From positions 1-5,846 of the forward strand of contig JABGZU010000006.1 in NCBI GenBank assembly GCA_018674605.1: a stretch of 5,846 nucleotides of DNA, read 5' to 3'. The notes beneath the pieces are model-generated. The model did not search any database and was not told where the DNA came from. It was given only the letters and a program-made list of their open reading frames with translations. This DNA comes from Candidatus Nitrosopumilus sp. (GTDB taxonomy: Archaea; Thermoproteota; Nitrososphaeria; Nitrososphaerales; Nitrosopumilaceae). Positions 1 through 4,773 of the stretch are shown here, piece by piece; within the stretch, counting starts at the first letter, position 1, and each line of letters opens with the position of its first letter. Position numbers and translations under genes: made by a program.

Positions 1-1
1 A

Positions 2-508
2 ACCCATTTGATGGCATCTGAATATGGTCCATTTTACATGAGGATGGCAAGATCAAAAACCCCTATTGTACATTCTGAATCTCAGGAATTTAAAATTGGA
101 AAAGGGATTACTGTAAGAGATGGTTCTGATTGTACTATTGCTGCATGTGGAATTACTGTGCGAATGGCTTTAGAGGCGGCAGAGATGTTACAACAAGATG
201 GAATTTCATGTAGAGTTTTAGATATGTTTTCAATCAAACCTATTGATAATGAAATTTTAGAAAAGGCAGCACGGGAGACTGGCTGTATTGTTACTACTGA
301 GGAGCATAATATTTTGGGAGGAATGGGATCAGCTGTTTCTGAATCTGTTTCTGAATCTTATCCTGTACCTATCAAAAGAATTGGAGCTCAGGATATGTTT
401 GGAGAATCTGCGCGTGATAATGAAATTCCTTTACTTTTAGAAAAACACGGTATTACATCTTTTAATATGGCAAAACAAGCAAAAGAACTTAGGACTAAAA
501 AAATATGA
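2..508 (+). CDS. Transketolase, C-terminal subunit (5' partial)
   Basis: This is the C-terminal subunit of a split transketolase, which moves two-carbon ketol units between sugar phosphates in the non-oxidative pentose phosphate pathway together with a separate thiamine-binding N-terminal subunit. The reading frame is open to the left edge, so the start lies outside; 168 residues are visible. The end of the pyrimidine-binding domain is seen as GPFYMRMARSK. The C-terminal domain follows, with ALEAAEML, IKPID (about 78-82 of the fragment), TTEEHNILGGMGSAV (about 98-112) and FGESARDNEIPLLLEKHGIT near the end. Many family members have FGESG where this one has FGESA. The stop overlaps the start of the transaldolase gene as ATGA, indicating co-transcription and translational coupling. 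The N-terminal subunit gene is expected just upstream, but that is inference. Family assignment is firm. Confidence 0.93.
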   Translation, partial: THLMASEYGPFYMRMARSKTPIVHSESQEFKIGKGITVRDGSDCTIAACGITVRMALEAAEMLQQDGISCRVLDMFSIKPIDNEILEKAARETGCIVTTEEHNILGGMGSAVSESVSESYPVPIKRIGAQDMFGESARDNEIPLLLEKHGITSFNMAKQAKELRTKKI

Positions 509-1170
509 AAATTTTTCTTGATACTGCTAATTTAGAATCTATAAAAAAATTTAACGATATGGGATTGTTAGATGGCATTACAACTAATCCTTCTTTGATG
601 TCCAAAGAAGGTGGTAATCCAAAAAATGCTATGGAAGAAATCACCAAAATTATTCAAGGTGATGTAAGTTTAGAAGTTGTTAGTACTGAATATTCTGGAA
701 TGATGGATGAAGGTAAACGTCTTCGTGAATATGGTGATAATGTTGTTGTTAAAGTTCCAATGACTTCTGATGGTCTTAAAGCATGTAAATCTTTTTCATC
801 ACAAGGAATCCCTGTCAACGTTACATTGATTTTTTCTGCAAATCAAGCTTTACTTGCTGCAAAATCTGGAGCAAAATATGTTAGTCCATTTATTGGAAGA
901 TTAGATGATATTGGTCAAGATGGGATGAATTTAATTAAAGAAATTAAAGAAATTTTCTCAAATTATGATTTTAAGACTCAAATTCTTGTTGCAAGTGTTC
1001 GTCACCCATTACATGTAATTGATTCTGCAAAGATTGGGGCTGATGTAGTTACATTACCTCCTGGAGTTTTAGATAAAATGTTACAACACCCTTTAACAAA
1101 AATTGGTCTTGATAATTTTCTTGCAGATTGGGAAAAATTAAAGCAAAAAAATCCTGATACTAAAATATAA
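505..1170 (+). CDS. tal: Transaldolase, small TalC/MipB-type
   Basis: This encodes a complete 221-aa class I aldolase of the transaldolase/fructose-6-phosphate aldolase family, which transfers a dihydroxyacetone unit between sugar phosphates in the cytoplasm. The TIM-barrel signatures are clear: FLDTANL at 4-10 (Asp6), GITTNPSLM at 24-32, VVVKVPMTSDGLK at 80-92 with Lys83 as the Schiff-base lysine, NVTLIFS at 105-111, and SPFIGRLDD at 127-135. The C-terminal HPLTKIGLDNFLADWEK is typical. Glu57 in SLEVVS sits where transaldolases carry Glu and fructose-6-phosphate aldolases usually carry Gln, which favours transaldolase activity; that is inference from the family. The length matches the small subfamily (about 215-225 aa). 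The ATG lies inside the stop of the transketolase gene (ATGA), so the two form a pentose phosphate operon. An AGGA-like stretch near 491 is a weak ribosome-binding candidate. Confidence 0.94.
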   Translation: MKIFLDTANLESIKKFNDMGLLDGITTNPSLMSKEGGNPKNAMEEITKIIQGDVSLEVVSTEYSGMMDEGKRLREYGDNVVVKVPMTSDGLKACKSFSSQGIPVNVTLIFSANQALLAAKSGAKYVSPFIGRLDDIGQDGMNLIKEIKEIFSNYDFKTQILVASVRHPLHVIDSAKIGADVVTLPPGVLDKMLQHPLTKIGLDNFLADWEKLKQKNPDTKI

Positions 1171-1190
1171 GAAAAATAAAATCCAAAAAG
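1171..1190 (-). terminator. T-tract terminator of the GRGTG gene
   Basis: Read on the minus strand, the bases just after the out-of-frame stop at 1195 give CTTTTTGGATTTTATTTTTC. Consecutive T-runs without a strong hairpin are the usual archaeal terminator signal. The tract fills the short gap between two convergent genes, so it would stop transcription before it runs antisense into transaldolase. Confidence 0.5.
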
Positions 1191-1194
1191 GAGT

Positions 1195-1243
1195 TTATGT
1201 TTTACCTTTTCTTGAACCAGTACCTCTACCTGATGTGTTTTTT
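1195..1243 (-). other. Out-of-frame 3' continuation of the GRGTG gene
   Basis: In the +1 frame relative to the 76-aa gene, this stretch encodes NTSGRGTGSRKGKT followed by TAA. It repeats at nucleotide and peptide level the motif found twice in frame upstream, so it is almost surely former or actual coding sequence of the same gene. The shift lies at or before the A6 run at its 5' end. It may be a real mutation, a homopolymer base-call error, or a site of recoding or slippage. Confidence 0.6.
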
Positions 1244-1434
1244 CTTAGCTTTGGTTGCTGGTCTAGCTTTTGGTTCTGGAGTATCTGAAAGTTTTCTTGA
1301 ACCCGTACCTCTACCTGTTGAAACTGTTCTGTTTCCAGCAGATTTCTTTTTTTCTGCTTGAATTTTCTTGAATTCTTCACCAGAAAATTTGAGATCTTCT
1401 ACATCCACTTCTATAGTTCCAGTACCTCTACCTG
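1207..1434 (-). repeat. Three dispersed copies of a GRGTG-coding repeat
   Basis: The plus-strand core CC(A/C)GTACCTCTACCTG occurs at 1217-1232, 1302-1317 and 1419-1434. The first two copies extend to 26 bases (1207-1232 and 1292-1317) with one mismatch. Starts are 117 bases apart (39 codons) for the inner pair and 85 bases apart (28 codons plus one base) for the outer pair. This is why the last copy is out of frame. The near-identity at DNA level, beyond what the peptide requires, suggests recent duplication or gene conversion. Confidence 0.85.
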
Positions 1435-1456
1435 TTCTGATTTTAACTTTAACCAT
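1226..1456 (-). CDS. Small basic GRGTG-repeat protein, apparently frameshifted near its 3' end
   Basis: I do not recognise this gene as a named family. The open frame gives 76 aa. It has a strand-rich start (MVKVKIRTGRGTGTIEVDVEDL), a charged helix-like stretch (about 30-40) and a Lys/Pro/Ala-rich tail. The motif (S/T)GRGTG(S/T) occurs at about 8-14 and 47-53. A third copy, SGRGTGSRKGKT, lies directly downstream in the +1 frame, ending at the TAA at 1195-1197. A run of six A's on the coding strand (1238-1243) precedes it. With one A fewer, the protein would run on through the third motif, to 86 aa. The current frame stops at a TAG made from the GG-TAG of the repeat itself, which looks accidental. 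The product is strongly basic, so nucleic-acid binding is possible but unproven. A TATA box 25-33 bases before the ATG supports this start and a leaderless mRNA. The gene converges on transaldolase. Confidence 0.6.
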   Translation of the reverse strand: MVKVKIRTGRGTGTIEVDVEDLKFSGEEFKKIQAEKKKSAGNRTVSTGRGTGSRKLSDTPEPKARPATKAKKKHIR

Positions 1457-1480
1457 GTTTTTACTAAAATCAAAAAGGGG

Positions 1481-1489
1481 CTTTTATAA
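1481..1489 (-). promoter_or_regulatory. TATA box of the GRGTG gene
   Basis: The minus strand reads GTTATAAAAGCCCC, a good archaeal TATA element, 25-33 bases before the ATG at 1456. Initiation about 25 bases downstream would fall at or within a few bases of the start codon, giving a leaderless transcript. Confidence 0.6.
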
Positions 1490-1520
1490 CATAGGTCTAT
1501 TTTTTTATTATAAAAACAAT

Positions 1521-1548
1521 GTATCATAATTTCAATTTTTTATGATAC
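1521..1548. repeat. 9-bp perfect inverted repeat in the corA/GRGTG gap
   Basis: GTATCATAA (1521-1529) and TTATGATAC (1540-1548) are exact inverted copies around a 10-base spacer. The pair lies about 30-60 bases upstream of the TATA box of the GRGTG gene, a position suited to a regulator site. It is also downstream of corA, where it could act as an mRNA 3' hairpin. The sequence does not decide between these. Confidence 0.45.
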
Positions 1549-1610
1549 TATTGGAATTTATCTGAAAATCTTAATTCTTTTTGAATAATTATTGATATGA
1601 AATTGAATTC

Positions 1611-1643
1611 ATTCTAAATTTATTTTATGAAAAAATTTAGAAT
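1611..1643 (-). terminator. 11-bp inverted repeat just after corA
   Basis: ATTCTAAATTT (1611-1621) and AAATTTAGAAT (1633-1643) form a perfect 11-bp, AT-rich stem with an 11-base loop, starting 8 bases past the corA stop on the minus strand. It is not followed by a long T-run, so a 3'-end stabilising hairpin is as likely as a true terminator. Confidence 0.4.
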
Positions 1644-1651
1644 ATAATTTA

Positions 1652-2674
1652 CTAATTACTAATCCAACCTAATTTCTTGAAATATATGAACATCATAATT
1701 GCAGGTATTGCCGATGCAAGAATTATGACAATAAATGTAGTAAATGGACCTAATATCATTAAACTATCGCTAATCCCTCCTGGTAAATTTACATTCATTC
1801 CATAAAATGTTCCAATGACTGTTGATGGAATAGCTAATGTGAAAATCATAGTTAGAACCGCCAGTACTTTATTTGTTTTTTCATTACTTAATACAAAATC
1901 TACATCTTTGTAAATTTCCATAGTTTCTCTTGATTCTTCTAATGTTTCTATGACTTTGTCTATGTGATCAATTACATCATCAAAGTATAGGGAAAGTTCA
2001 TCATCTGAACTATCTGAAAATCTTTTAACATTTTTTGCAATTTCTAATACAAATTTCTTTAGTGGTAAAGCTATTCTTCTTAATCTATTAATTTCTCTTC
2101 TAAGTAATGCAATGCTTCTAGCAACTGGTTTTGCTTCATCAAATACATTATCTTCCATTTCATCTAAATTTGCAATAATTTTTCTTGATGTATGTAAAAG
2201 ATCATCTACTAAAACATCTATAATTTCGTGAAGTAAATCACCTGATGATTCTCCTAATAATTTATTCTTTAGTTCATCATCTGAATCTAGTACACATGTT
2301 TGTACTAAATCAACCAATGGTTTTAGATCTCCTTGATGTACTGTAACTAGAAAATCTTTTCCAATGAATAATGACAATTGACTATTTTTTGATATTCCAA
2401 TTTTTTGTGCAAGTGGTGGAAAATGTAAAATTACAAAGAAATGATCATCATAACTATCTAATTTTGGAAGTTCAAATTTTGTCATACAATCCTCTATGTT
2501 TAATTCGTTGAAATTGTATTTTTTAGCTAATTTTTCAACATCTGCTCTATCTGGATTTTTTAAATCAATCCATGTAAATTCCCCCCCTTGCATGATCTCT
2601 ATTTTTTTTTCAATAGGTACCTCTACAGATTTTTTACTTGAACGTAGTCTGTTGGTGATAAATCCTCGTCTCAT
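1652..2674 (-). CDS. corA: CorA-type magnesium/cobalt transport channel
   Basis: This encodes a 340-aa CorA/MIT-family divalent cation channel of the cell membrane, working as a homopentamer that takes up Mg2+ (and Co2+). The N-terminal cytoplasmic domain (about 20-165) has the family pattern TWIDLKNP at 34-41 and IEDCMTKFELPKLDSYDDHFFVILHF around 60-85. A long charged stalk helix follows (about 165-265, with LRREINRLRR at 191-200). Then come transmembrane segment 1 (about 268-290), the signature YGMN at 291-294 followed by VNLPG, and transmembrane segment 2 (about 307-331). The tail KKLGW is basic, as expected on the cytoplasmic side. Length and order fit the family and nothing is missing. 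The ATG is supported by a TATA box about 25 bases upstream, implying a leaderless mRNA. It is flanked by non-coding gaps on both sides, so it is probably a single-gene unit. Confidence 0.95.
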   Translation of the reverse strand: MRRGFITNRLRSSKKSVEVPIEKKIEIMQGGEFTWIDLKNPDRADVEKLAKKYNFNELNIEDCMTKFELPKLDSYDDHFFVILHFPPLAQKIGISKNSQLSLFIGKDFLVTVHQGDLKPLVDLVQTCVLDSDDELKNKLLGESSGDLLHEIIDVLVDDLLHTSRKIIANLDEMEDNVFDEAKPVARSIALLRREINRLRRIALPLKKFVLEIAKNVKRFSDSSDDELSLYFDDVIDHIDKVIETLEESRETMEIYKDVDFVLSNEKTNKVLAVLTMIFTLAIPSTVIGTFYGMNVNLPGGISDSLMILGPFTTFIVIILASAIPAIMMFIYFKKLGWISN

Positions 2675-2698
2675 GTCGAAAAATACCCAGAGTCTACA

Positions 2699-2707
2699 AA
2701 TTTAAAG
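2699..2707 (-). promoter_or_regulatory. TATA box of corA
   Basis: The minus strand reads GCTTTAAATTTG, with the AT core 25-33 bases before the corA ATG. This spacing places initiation at the start codon. The rest of the gap, 2710-2860, holds no open frame I can support; apart from the small palindrome and weak tRNA promoter listed here, I see nothing in it. Confidence 0.55.
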
Positions 2708-2762
2708 CGATCGTTACTTTTTGATAAAAAAATCATTTCTTCATAACAAAATAATCCCTTAT

Positions 2763-2775
2763 TCTCAATTTGAGA
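2763..2775. promoter_or_regulatory. Small palindrome upstream of corA
   Basis: TCTCAATTTGAGA is a perfect 13-base palindrome about its central T, lying roughly 60 bases upstream of the corA TATA box and 90 bases before tRNA-His. It could be an operator for a dimeric regulator. A palindrome this short may also arise by chance in AT-rich sequence. Confidence 0.25.
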
Positions 2776-2824
2776 CTATCTGCTAACCCATTATTGATTG
2801 ATTTTTAGACATACTATAGTTCAA

Positions 2825-2832
2825 TCTTAAAG
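2825..2832 (+). promoter_or_regulatory. Weak TATA-like element before tRNA-His
   Basis: TCTTAAAG lies 33-40 bases before the mature tRNA 5' end, which would place initiation about 8-12 bases before G-1. The match is weak and other AT-rich stretches nearby (for example around 2813-2819) are alternatives. Confidence 0.25.
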
Positions 2833-2864
2833 ATTATTACTGGATAAAGAAATTTGTTTTTTGT

Positions 2865-2937
2865 GGCCCTCGTAGTACAGTGGTTAGTATAGAGGGTTGT
2901 GGATCCTCGGACAGGAGTTCGATTCCCCTCGAGGGCC
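2865..2937 (+). tRNA. tRNA-His (anticodon GTG)
   Basis: The full cloverleaf can be folded by eye. The acceptor stem is 2866-2872 with 2930-2936 (seven perfect pairs), extended by the histidine-specific encoded G-1 (2865) opposite discriminator C73 (2937), the identity pair of archaeal and bacterial tRNA-His. The D arm GTAC/GTAT encloses AGTGGTTA. The anticodon stem GAGGG/TCCTC carries loop TTGTGGA with anticodon GTG at 2899-2901. The T arm has loop TTCGATT (2918-2924). The variable loop is four bases (2909-2912). There is no intron. The bases after C73 are CAT, so CCA is not encoded and must be added. One oddity is an A-C mismatch in the T stem (2916 opposite 2926). The gene stands alone and ends ten bases before the stop of the convergent 115-aa gene. 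Confidence 0.96.
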
Positions 2938-2939
2938 CA

Positions 2940-2948
2940 TTTATTTTT
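2940..2948 (+). terminator. T-tract after tRNA-His
   Basis: TTTATTTTT follows the tRNA 3' end by two bases and is a typical short archaeal terminator. It overlaps the stop codon region of the convergent gene on the minus strand. Confidence 0.5.
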
Positions 2949-3294
2949 AAAATATTCCAAATTTACTTGATTCCATTTCTTCTTTTATTGCAAATTTAAA
3001 GCGAGGCGATTTATTTTCTATGTTTTTTGATAACCATGTCATAAATTTTTTATCGGGTCCTTTTCCTTTCAATTTTTGAAAGTCTTCAGTCATCATTGAT
3101 TCTAATTTTTGTATCAGTACTCTGTTTACACTTAATACAAAAAAATGCCATCCAAATGCAAATTCTGAATCTGTCATAACAAAATCATCTTCTCCATGCA
3201 CCATTTCTTCTAAAAGTGTTAATTGATGAGTTAACGCTTTACTTGTTTTATCATAATCTATTGTTGATACATTGATGTTAAGTCTACTTTCCAT
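2947..3294 (-). CDS. Hypothetical protein, 115 aa
   Basis: I do not recognise this family. The product is a soluble, helix-rich protein with no signal peptide, membrane segment, Cys pair or nucleotide-binding motif visible. Residues 16-35 look like an acidic amphipathic helix (KTSKALTHQLTLLEEMVHGE). The centre has an aromatic patch EFAFGWHFFVLSVNRVL (about 44-60), and the C-terminal third is Lys-rich (KLKGKGPDKKFMTWL). The ATG is supported by an AT-rich promoter about 20 bases upstream. Base composition and codon use look like the neighbours, so there is no sign of transfer. It is separated from the upstream methyltransferase-like gene by a hairpin, suggesting its own transcript, and it converges on tRNA-His. 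It is probably a lineage-restricted protein; that is inference. Confidence 0.7.
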   Translation of the reverse strand: MESRLNINVSTIDYDKTSKALTHQLTLLEEMVHGEDDFVMTDSEFAFGWHFFVLSVNRVLIQKLESMMTEDFQKLKGKGPDKKFMTWLSKNIENKSPRFKFAIKEEMESSKFGIF

Positions 3295-3306
3295 AATTTT
3301 TTTATA

Positions 3307-3323
3307 GATTTATAAAATAAAAG
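3307..3323 (-). promoter_or_regulatory. Promoter of the 115-aa gene
   Basis: The minus strand reads CTTTTATTTTATAAATC, giving overlapping TATA-like boxes 13-29 bases before the ATG at 3294. The distal part is correctly spaced for a leaderless start. The same T-rich stretch is the tail of the upstream gene's putative terminator. Confidence 0.45.
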
Positions 3324-3327
3324 GCTT

Positions 3328-3352
3328 ACACCTATTTTATTTTAGTAGGTGT
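3328..3352 (-). terminator. Hairpin terminator overlapping the stop of the methyltransferase-like gene
   Basis: On the minus strand ACACCTA (3352-3346) pairs with TAGGTGT (3334-3328) around an 11-base AT-rich loop that contains the TAA stop at 3339-3337. It is followed by AAGCCTTTTATTTTAT. A stem plus T-rich tail suits a transcript end, and the tail doubles as the promoter of the next gene. Confidence 0.45.
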
Positions 3353-4095
3353 TCAAAATCAATATCAAAATGCATTTTCATAATGCTGATGTAAGTTTTA
3401 ATTGATTCTGGAACTTCTTCTGTACATACTACTCCTAATTCTTTTGCGTTGATCCAAATAATTAATGTCTGTATGATTGTTAGAAATCTATCATTTTTAA
3501 CTTCAGATCCTGAAATAGATTTAGTATATCTTTCAGCAAATTCCCATGCAGTTACAAAATCTATACATTTTACACCAAAAACTGCTAACAATTGCTCTTG
3601 TAAATTTTCTGCTTTTTTAAATGGAACTTTGTTAATAATATATGGAAAATTAACTTTATCTGGAAGGCAATTTGGAAGTGGTCCCCATATCGTAATAATT
3701 TTTGTTCCTGGTTTTAATTTATCAAATTTTTTAATCATTTTATTTATGACATTTTCATCTGTAAACCAAAATAAAATTACAGTTGCATCTGATATGTTTG
3801 CCTCTTCTATATTTTGATGGATTAACTCTGTGTTGATATTTTTTCCTTCCATATTTTTTTGTGCATTTTGAATTTTTTTTAAATTATTATCTATGCCTAT
3901 GGCTTTTGTAACTTTAAATTCATTAACAGCAATCTCTACCCCTTTTTCATTGTTACATCCTAAATGGAAAAAAATATCCTCTTTCCTTAAATTTAAAAAT
4001 TTGAATATTTCTCTTAGTGATTTTTCAGGTAATTGAACATCTTCTCCACTAAGTAAATTTTTTGGAAGTGTTTCTAAATATTCTTCAATTTTCAA
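3337..4095 (-). CDS. Divergent class I SAM-methyltransferase-like protein
   Basis: The N-terminal half (about 24-150) resembles a Rossmann-fold methyltransferase. It has a leading helix, then IFFHLGCNNEKG at 41-52 in the place of SAM-binding motif I, and AIGIDNN at 65-71 with Asp69 as the ribose-binding acid. ILFWFTDENVINKMIKKFDKLKPGTKIITI at about 107-136 matches the strand, helix and LKPG turn of the class, similar to the small DOT1/aKMT-like archaeal group. Motif I is degenerate: the expected GxGxG glycines are mostly replaced (GCNNEKG). The last 100 residues (AWEFAERYTKS, then a helical domain) match nothing I know. Catalysis is therefore uncertain. The start is the TTG at 4095: an in-frame TAA lies two codons upstream and the first internal Met is residue 82. 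The gene follows UPF0147 by 25 bases and may share its transcript or use its own TATA-like box. Confidence 0.72.
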   Translation of the reverse strand: MKIEEYLETLPKNLLSGEDVQLPEKSLREIFKFLNLRKEDIFFHLGCNNEKGVEIAVNEFKVTKAIGIDNNLKKIQNAQKNMEGKNINTELIHQNIEEANISDATVILFWFTDENVINKMIKKFDKLKPGTKIITIWGPLPNCLPDKVNFPYIINKVPFKKAENLQEQLLAVFGVKCIDFVTAWEFAERYTKSISGSEVKNDRFLTIIQTLIIWINAKELGVVCTEEVPESIKTYISIMKMHFDIDFEHLLK

Positions 4096-4117
4096 TAATT
4101 ATGTTAATTCAAGCAAG

Positions 4118-4127
4118 AATTTATTCT
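4118..4127 (-). promoter_or_regulatory. TATA-like box before the TTG-start gene
   Basis: The minus strand reads AGAATAAATTC, with AATAAATT 23-30 bases before the TTG at 4095. It overlaps the stop codon of the UPF0147 gene. The spacing agrees with leaderless initiation at TTG and so supports that start, although read-through from upstream is possible. Confidence 0.35.
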
Positions 4128-4390
4128 CTTATGCTTTCTAATTTTGATACTGCTTGCCATAATTGAGTTCTTACATATGATGGCATGTTTGGATCTTGTG
4201 TAATATCGTCTAGTAGACTGATCGTATTTGCAGCTCTTACTGATAATGAATACTCTTCTTTAACTAAATCTGTTACAAGATCAGTAATTGATTTTTTAAT
4301 TGTTTTTGGAGTGGAACTGGTAGATACAATTAGGTTTAATGTATCGACAGCTTCTTTCATTGCTTGTTTATTTTGAGATTCATCTGCCAT
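4121..4390 (-). CDS. UPF0147 family protein
   Basis: This is an 89-aa all-helical protein of the archaea-specific UPF0147 family, whose function is not known. Recognition rests on the conserved C-terminal half: SVRAANTISLLDDITQDPNMP at about 50-70, then RTQLWQAVSKLESI at 74-87. This pattern of a helix, a DPNMP turn and an R-T-x-x-W helix is characteristic. The first 20 residues are charged and variable. Length matches the family (about 85-95 aa). The ATG at 4388-4390 lies about 30 bases after a TATA-like box. It sits between the Rieske gene (35 bases upstream) and the methyltransferase-like gene (25 bases downstream), all on the minus strand, so a loose operon is possible. It is cytoplasmic, with no membrane segment. 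Confidence 0.88.
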   Translation of the reverse strand: MADESQNKQAMKEAVDTLNLIVSTSSTPKTIKKSITDLVTDLVKEEYSLSVRAANTISLLDDITQDPNMPSYVRTQLWQAVSKLESIRE

Positions 4391-4417
4391 TTTTTACACA
4401 TTTCTTAAAAATCAGCA

Positions 4418-4427
4418 GTATATAGTT
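4418..4427 (-). promoter_or_regulatory. TATA-like box of the UPF0147 gene
   Basis: The minus strand reads AACTATATACTG, with CTATATA 29-36 bases before the ATG at 4390. It touches the stop codon of the Rieske gene, so promoter and upstream coding end share bases. Confidence 0.4.
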
Positions 4428-4734
4428 ACATCTCTACAAACACACTATTGGATTCAACTGTGACGTTGTATGATGATAAGTCTTTAATTTTCATTGGAAA
4501 TTTTGATAGTTTACCTGTCTTGCAATCAAATTCTGCTGCATGCCATCCACAAGTAATAGTACATCCATCTAATTTACCTTCAGACAAACTAGAACCTGAA
4601 TGAGTACATGAATCATCTATTGCACAATATTTTTCATTAATATTTGCAATTAGGATATCTTTTCCGTCTATTGATACTTTGATCATTTTTCCAGGAGTAA
4701 TTTCTGATGTTTTTCCTGCAATTATTCTTCCCAT
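4426..4734 (-). CDS. Stand-alone Rieske [2Fe-2S] ferredoxin
   Basis: This is a complete 102-aa soluble Rieske protein, an electron carrier holding a [2Fe-2S] cluster by two Cys and two His. The ligands are Cys43 and His45 (CTHSGSSLSEG) and Cys62 and His65 (CGWHAAEFD), giving the spacing C-x-H-x16-C-x2-H of ferredoxin-type Rieske proteins. The TGKLSKFPMKIKDLSSYNVTVE tail is the usual end of the fold. The variable Cys71 after the second ligand pair is not a ligand. There is no membrane anchor, signal peptide or oxygenase domain, so it is not the cytochrome bc1 subunit or an oxygenase large subunit; it resembles bacterial BphF/NirD-like small Rieske proteins. The partner enzyme is not evident from the neighbours. 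The start is fixed by the divergent promoter region shared with the GNAT gene. Confidence 0.93.
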   Translation of the reverse strand: MGRIIAGKTSEITPGKMIKVSIDGKDILIANINEKYCAIDDSCTHSGSSLSEGKLDGCTITCGWHAAEFDCKTGKLSKFPMKIKDLSSYNVTVESNSVFVEM

Positions 4735-4773
4735 AGTAATTTTTATCTGTTCATTGTTAATATTTTTTCTTGT
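4735..4773. promoter_or_regulatory. Compact divergent promoter between Rieske and GNAT genes
   Basis: Only 39 bases separate the two start codons. Plus-strand TTTTTATC (about 4740-4747) lies about 27-34 bases before the GNAT ATG. The AT-rich AAAAATATTAAC on the minus strand (about 4757-4768) lies about 23-34 bases before the Rieske ATG. Each TATA element therefore sits near the other gene's start, both mRNAs would be leaderless, and the two promoters probably compete or share regulation. Confidence 0.5.

Noticed and set aside
335..358. Perfect 12-base tandem duplication GTTTCTGAATCT in the transketolase gene
   Set aside because: It encodes VSESVSES, and the segment seems of normal length for the family between GGMGSAV and the following YPVP, so it looks like coincidental codon choice, not an insertion.
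1238..1243. Classical -1 ribosomal slippery heptamer (A AAA AAC) at the A-run
   Set aside because: The heptamer is phased for the other frame, and joining the motifs needs a +1 (or -2) shift, so standard -1 frameshifting does not explain it.
1195..1380. A 61-aa minus-strand frame as an independent gene
   Set aside because: Only its last 14 or so residues (the GRGTG motif and tail) look like protein. The rest is a Gln/Lys-rich shadow of the 76-aa frame, so only the 3' end was kept, as a frameshifted continuation.
2496..2705. Plus-strand 69-aa frame opposite the 5' end of corA
   Set aside because: It is antisense to a clear CorA coding region, with no promoter and no recognisable motif.
3449..3817. 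Plus-strand 122-aa frame opposite the methyltransferase-like gene
   Set aside because: It lies wholly within the better-supported minus-strand gene and has a composition typical of an antisense shadow.
4185..4376. Plus-strand 63-aa frame opposite UPF0147
   Set aside because: It is contained in a conserved gene on the other strand, with no independent support.
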